Assembly (NCBI RefSeq): GCF_014640975.1
Contig: NZ_BMHO01000002.1
Span: 248,001-312,000, forward strand
DNA length: 64,000 nt
Direction: 5' to 3'
From: Microbacterium faecale
Lineage (GTDB): Bacteria > Actinomycetota > Actinomycetes > Actinomycetales > Microbacteriaceae
Shown: positions 61,153 through 64,000 of the stretch, one piece after another
Numbering within the stretch: position 1 is the first letter of the stretch
Layout of the letters: every line of letters starts with the position of its first letter
Translations under genes and position numbers: made by a program
The notes under the pieces: model-generated
Seen by the model: the letters and a program-made list of their open reading frames with translations, nothing else
What the model was told of the DNA's origin: nothing
Database searches by the model: none

Positions 61153-61934
61153 CGACCATCGCCCCTCGCCCCCGGCTCCGCGGGCTCACCGCAGAAGCCG
61201 TATTCATCGGCCGGAGCCTCAGGCACGCGTTGCGCGACGCGGAGTCGATGCTGATGTCGATCGCGTTGCCCGTGCTCATGATGCTCATGTTCACGTACGT
61301 GTTCGGCGGAGCGATCGACCCCAGCGGCGGCTACGTGGACTACGTCGTGCCGGGAACGATCCTCACGTGCGCGGGATTCGGAGCCGCGACGACCGCGACC
61401 TTCGTCGCGAACGACATGACGGGCGGCATCATCGACCGCATCCGCACCATGCCGCTCCGGCCGGGCGCTGTTCTCACAGGCCACGTCGTGGCATCGCTGG
61501 CCCGCAACCTCGTCGCGACGGGCGTGGTGTTCCTCGTCGCGGTCGCGATCGGATTCCGCCCGACGGCGACCCCCCTCGAGTGGCTCGGCACCTTCGCCAT
61601 CATCGCGCTGTGGATCTTCGCGATCACCTACCTGTTCGCGGCGATCGGGCTCGCATCGGGATCCGCGGAGGCCGCGAGCGGTTACGGCTTCATCCTGCTG
61701 TTCCTGCCGTACGTCTCGAGCGGCTTCGTGCCGACCGACACTATGCCGAACTGGCTGCGCGTCTTCGCCGAAGTGCAACCGGTCACGCCCGTCATCGAGA
61801 CGATGCGCGCGCTGCTGATGGGAACCGATCCGGGTGCGGCACCGCTCGCCGCGGTCGCCTGGTGCGTCGGCATCGTCATCGTGGCAGCCATCTGGGGCGC
61901 CTGGCTTTTCCGCCACAAGGCGGGAAGGCGCTAG
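61149..61934 (+). CDS. DrrB-like ABC exporter permease
   Basis: A 261-residue ABC-2 membrane subunit of the DrrB type, with six helices. It has MLMSIALPVLMMLMFTYVFG, VDYVVPGTILTCAGFGAATT and the conserved late segment LPYVSSGFVPTDTMPNWL. It forms the exporter with the ATPase encoded just upstream. The repressor is the divergent TetR protein. Confidence 0.9.
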   Translation: MTTIAPRPRLRGLTAEAVFIGRSLRHALRDAESMLMSIALPVLMMLMFTYVFGGAIDPSGGYVDYVVPGTILTCAGFGAATTATFVANDMTGGIIDRIRTMPLRPGAVLTGHVVASLARNLVATGVVFLVAVAIGFRPTATPLEWLGTFAIIALWIFAITYLFAAIGLASGSAEAASGYGFILLFLPYVSSGFVPTDTMPNWLRVFAEVQPVTPVIETMRALLMGTDPGAAPLAAVAWCVGIVIVAAIWGAWLFRHKAGRR

Positions 61935-61972
61935 CGACTGCCAAGCGATCGCAACTGCAACTGCAAAGCGCA

Positions 61973-62063
61973 GCGGGTGACCTGGCGGCGCCGCTGGCAT
62001 CGGGCCTGGCGGGAGGATCCGCCCCGCGGATCCGGGGGACTGCGGCGCCGCCAGGTCACCCGC
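61973..62063. terminator. Nested inverted repeat after the DrrB-like gene
   Basis: Perfect 22-base arms (61973-61994 with 62042-62063) enclose an inner hairpin, ggatccgc (62015-62022) with gcggatcc (62026-62033). It sits between convergent genes and could be a bidirectional terminator. The left arm boundary also marks the drop in GC of the adjoining HxlR region. Confidence 0.65.
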
Positions 62064-62085
62064 GCAGCGGCAGCGGCGGCGAAAT

Positions 62086-62505
62086 CTAGGTGTTGCGGGA
62101 TGGGAGGTTGTTGACGCGTCTGCTCGCGGCGATGGCAGGTTGATTCGCGATGGCCCATTTGGCGAGGCCCGACAACGGCTCCAGTAGGGACTTGCCGAGG
62201 GGTGTGAGGCTGTACTCAACGCTTGGTGGGATGGTCGCGAAGACCTCCCGGTGGACCAGTCCGTCTTCTTCCAGACCACGCAACGTGCGGGTGAGCATGC
62301 GTTGACTGATCGTTTCGATGCCGCGGTGAAGTTCGTTGAACCGATGTGCTCGTTGGCCGAGCAGGACCACGACAAGCACGGTCCATTTGTCGCCGACTCG
62401 GCGCAGGACGTCAGTCACCGGACACTGCTCGTGCTCGTCGCCGGGCACCGGGCTCGGCAATGCGGTGTCAAGTGGAGCGGGCACATGCATGTTCGCTGCT
62501 GACAT
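62086..62505 (-). CDS. HxlR family transcriptional regulator
   Basis: A 139-residue winged-helix regulator of the HxlR type, which often senses redox-active or electrophilic compounds. The family opening ECPVTDVLRRVGDKWTVLVV includes the single Cys (here CPV) used as redox sensor. SQRMLTRTLRGLEEDGLVHR forms the recognition helix and wing. It is divergent from the SDR gene and likely controls it. The start is ATG 62505, with AAGG about 7 bases upstream. GC is visibly lower than in the rest of the window. Confidence 0.9.
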   Translation of the reverse strand: MSAANMHVPAPLDTALPSPVPGDEHEQCPVTDVLRRVGDKWTVLVVVLLGQRAHRFNELHRGIETISQRMLTRTLRGLEEDGLVHREVFATIPPSVEYSLTPLGKSLLEPLSGLAKWAIANQPAIAASRRVNNLPSRNT

Positions 62506-62553
62506 CAAACTGCCTTCTTTCGCGTTCGGTGTCGGTTACCGATGATGGAGGTA

Positions 62554-62568
62554 CTTACCAAGAGTAAC
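62554..62568. promoter_or_regulatory. Candidate HxlR operator
   Basis: The dyad cttac-caaga-gtaac, with a nearby ggta-ct-tacc, lies between the divergent HxlR and SDR genes. Similar TAC/GTA dyads are typical HxlR sites. Regulation is inferred from position. Confidence 0.5.
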
Positions 62569-62580
62569 TAGGGAGAATCG

Positions 62581-63501
62581 ATGGTCAATCAACATCATGG
62601 CGGTACGGGCCCGGATGCGGAAGGGCGGGCGGGCCAGACGGTCGTAGTTACCGGCGGCAGTGACGGCATGGGACGGGGCATCGCGCTCGGCCGGGCGGCA
62701 CGGGGCGACCGAGTCCTCGCAGTCGGGAGCAACCCGATGAAAGGCGAGCGGCTGCTCGCTGACGCCGCGGCGTCGGGGTTGGGTGATCGGGTTGAGTTCC
62801 TGACTGCGGATCTAAGCACGATCGCGGGCAACCAGACGGTGATCGACCACGTCGCGGCCAACTACAGGGCCATCGATGGCTTGGTGATGGCGGCGAACCG
62901 TCAGTCACCGCAGCGCGTCCAGACGAGCGACGGGCTCGAGTCGACCTTTGCGCTCTACTACCTGAGTCGCCACGTGCTGGGCCACGGCCTGATGCCCGCG
63001 TTGTCGGCCGGCTCGAAGCCCGTGATCGTCAACATCGCCGGAGTCGGACTCGCCTCCGGAAAGATCAACTGGGATGACCTCCAATTGCGGCACCGCTACC
63101 GCACCATCGCCGCGCAACTCCAGGCAGGACGTGCCAACGATCTCCTGGGAGTGGCGATGGCGGCGCAGTTCGGCGAGCAGGTTCCCTACGTCCTCTACCA
63201 CCCCGGGTTCACCCGCAGCGGCGACTCGGCGATGGAGCAGATCAACCCGCTGACCCGGGCAATCATCAAGACCGTCGCTATGGTTGCTGCCCGGTCCGTT
63301 GAACGGGCCATCGCGCCGGTGCACGGTTTTCTCGACTCGCCACCCACGGTCCCGTTGACGGCGGTCGACCGCGGCAAGCTGCTGCCGTCTGAACTGAAGA
63401 CGCTCGACCCCGCCGCAGCGCGACGTCTCGCCGACGCGACCGACCAGATCCTGGCCGAAGCCGATCCGACGGCGGTCAAGCGCGAGGACGGCACCCGGTG
63501 A
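62581..63501 (+). CDS. SDR-fold oxidoreductase-like protein, atypical active site
   Basis: A 306-residue short-chain dehydrogenase/reductase. The cofactor motif TGGSDGMGRGIA is at residues 24-35, and DLSTIAGNQTVIDHVAANY and NIAGVG follow in the usual places. However the family's catalytic YxxxK is not visible: the aligned segment reads QLQAGRANDLL, and the catalytic Ser is also replaced. It may bind NAD(P) without the usual chemistry. It is divergent from HxlR. Its stop overlaps the IS481 transposase start (GTGA), so the C terminus might have been changed by the insertion. Confidence 0.78.
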   Translation: MVNQHHGGTGPDAEGRAGQTVVVTGGSDGMGRGIALGRAARGDRVLAVGSNPMKGERLLADAAASGLGDRVEFLTADLSTIAGNQTVIDHVAANYRAIDGLVMAANRQSPQRVQTSDGLESTFALYYLSRHVLGHGLMPALSAGSKPVIVNIAGVGLASGKINWDDLQLRHRYRTIAAQLQAGRANDLLGVAMAAQFGEQVPYVLYHPGFTRSGDSAMEQINPLTRAIIKTVAMVAARSVERAIAPVHGFLDSPPTVPLTAVDRGKLLPSELKTLDPAAARRLADATDQILAEADPTAVKREDGTR

Positions 63502-64000
63502 GCCAGACTGGGCACGCGAACGCCCCGTTGAGTCGTGAAGGCAGACGGCGGCTGGTGGAGCGCTGCACCACTCGTCCCATCGCGCACGTTGCGGCCGAGA
63601 TGGGCATCTCCCGTGCCTGCGCGTCGAAGTGGGTCAACCGGTGGCGTCGTCATGGCGACGCCGGATTGCTCGATCGTTCCTCGAGCCCCCACCGCAGTCC
63701 GAGCGCGACACCAGCCTGGGTTATCAACAAGATCGAGTCCTCACGACGCGAGCACAAGTGGTCCGCCCAGCGCATCACCGACGAGCTCGCAGACCTCGGA
63801 TTCACGATCAACCGACGAACCGTCACTCGGCACCTGACCAGACTCGGTCTCGGCAGACGCAAGTTCATCGACCCCGGCGGAGACAACAACCGCAAGCCCG
63901 GGAAGATCACCGCCCGCTGGCCCGGTCACATGGTGCACCTGGACGTGAAGAAGGTCGGCAGGATCCCCGACGGCGGAGGGTGGCGTGTCCATGGGCGTGA
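63498..64000 (+). mobile_element. IS481-family element, left part
   Basis: The window ends inside an IS481-family transposase gene, so only its 5' part is seen. I could not identify the terminal inverted repeat; the transposase start already overlaps the SDR stop, leaving no obvious left end. The right end is outside the window. Confidence 0.6.
63498..64000 (+). CDS. IS481-family transposase, 3' end cut
   Basis: About 167 residues of a DDE transposase are present. The N-terminal HTH (LSREGRRRLVERCTTRPIAH, then VAAEMGISRACASKWVNRWR) binds the element ends. LLDRSSSPHRSPSATP and HKWSAQRITDELADLGFTIN follow, leading to a second HTH. The start of the catalytic core appears at HMVHLDVKKVGRIPDGGG, where the first catalytic Asp sits in LDVKK. 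The window ends before the second Asp and the Glu. GTG 63498 is the likely start; its intactness downstream is unknown. Confidence 0.88.
   Translation, partial: MSQTGHANAPLSREGRRRLVERCTTRPIAHVAAEMGISRACASKWVNRWRRHGDAGLLDRSSSPHRSPSATPAWVINKIESSRREHKWSAQRITDELADLGFTINRRTVTRHLTRLGLGRRKFIDPGGDNNRKPGKITARWPGHMVHLDVKKVGRIPDGGGWRVHGR

Noticed and set aside
63498..64000. Terminal inverted repeat of the IS481 element
   Set aside because: Looked for around 63480-63540 but no convincing repeat could be defined with only one end in the window.

Overview
The window is GC-rich DNA (about 70% by eye) from an actinobacterium, most likely Microbacteriaceae (Microbacterium or a close relative). The reasons are the frequent GTG/TTG starts and tight ATGA/GTGA overlaps, a menaquinone pathway, System II cytochrome c maturation, and the tiny basic ribosomal protein bS22 beside an excisionase-type HTH gene, a pairing typical of Actinobacteria. 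No rRNA, tRNA or CRISPR array was found, and no gene-free stretch exceeds about 240 bases.

Layout. 1-7.3 kb: the end of a FomD/DUF402 gene, then an arabinoside-use locus (truncated MFS gene, GH127 beta-L-arabinofuranosidase, sugar ABC importer, LacI regulator) with three copies of one palindromic operator. 7.4-11.4 kb: glycerate kinase, menD, a PLDc_N membrane protein and a GntR regulator. 11.6-14.7 kb: an ectoine-type ABC importer (ehuBCDA). 14.8-18.1 kb: DUF4229 protein, menA, menE, menB. 18.3-31.0 kb: a twelve-gene Wzx/Wzy-type exopolysaccharide cluster that also encodes a CDP-alcohol phosphotransferase, a TagD-like cytidylyltransferase and a 958-residue secreted fibrinogen-like/propeller protein. 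31.0-36.4 kb, opposite strand: a 151-residue orphan, an ECF-type sigma factor, a cytoplasmic subtilisin-like protease and a TPR-CHAT (caspase-like) protease. 36.6 kb: menC. 37.6-43.9 kb: TetR, an MMPL transporter fused to a degenerate ABC-like domain, and a YhgE/Pip protein with long 21-residue repeats. 44.0-48.0 kb: ccsB, resB, ccdA and a TlpA/ResA-like thioredoxin. 48.2-55.6 kb: DUF3054, a histidine phosphatase, DUF368 (polyprenyl-phosphate transporter family), aspS, a Dabb protein, a sulfite-oxidase-like enzyme, glutaredoxin, rhodanese, bS22 and the HTH gene. 55.7-61.9 kb: a two-component system with its ABC exporter, then a TetR-controlled DrrAB-like exporter. 62.1-64.0 kb: an HxlR/SDR pair and the start of an IS481-family transposase, of lower GC and probably acquired.

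How it fits together. The housekeeping backbone is menaquinone synthesis (menD, A, E, B, C) and cytochrome c assembly. About 18 kb of accessory DNA (exopolysaccharide plus sigma/S8/CHAT) sits between menB and menC. The most interesting candidates are the sigma factor-S8-CHAT operon, which looks like a regulated proteolytic signalling or conflict system, and the exopolysaccharide cluster that may add phospho-alcohol groups and a protein coat. Several repeated or nested inverted repeats between genes look like bidirectional terminators or small dispersed palindromic elements.
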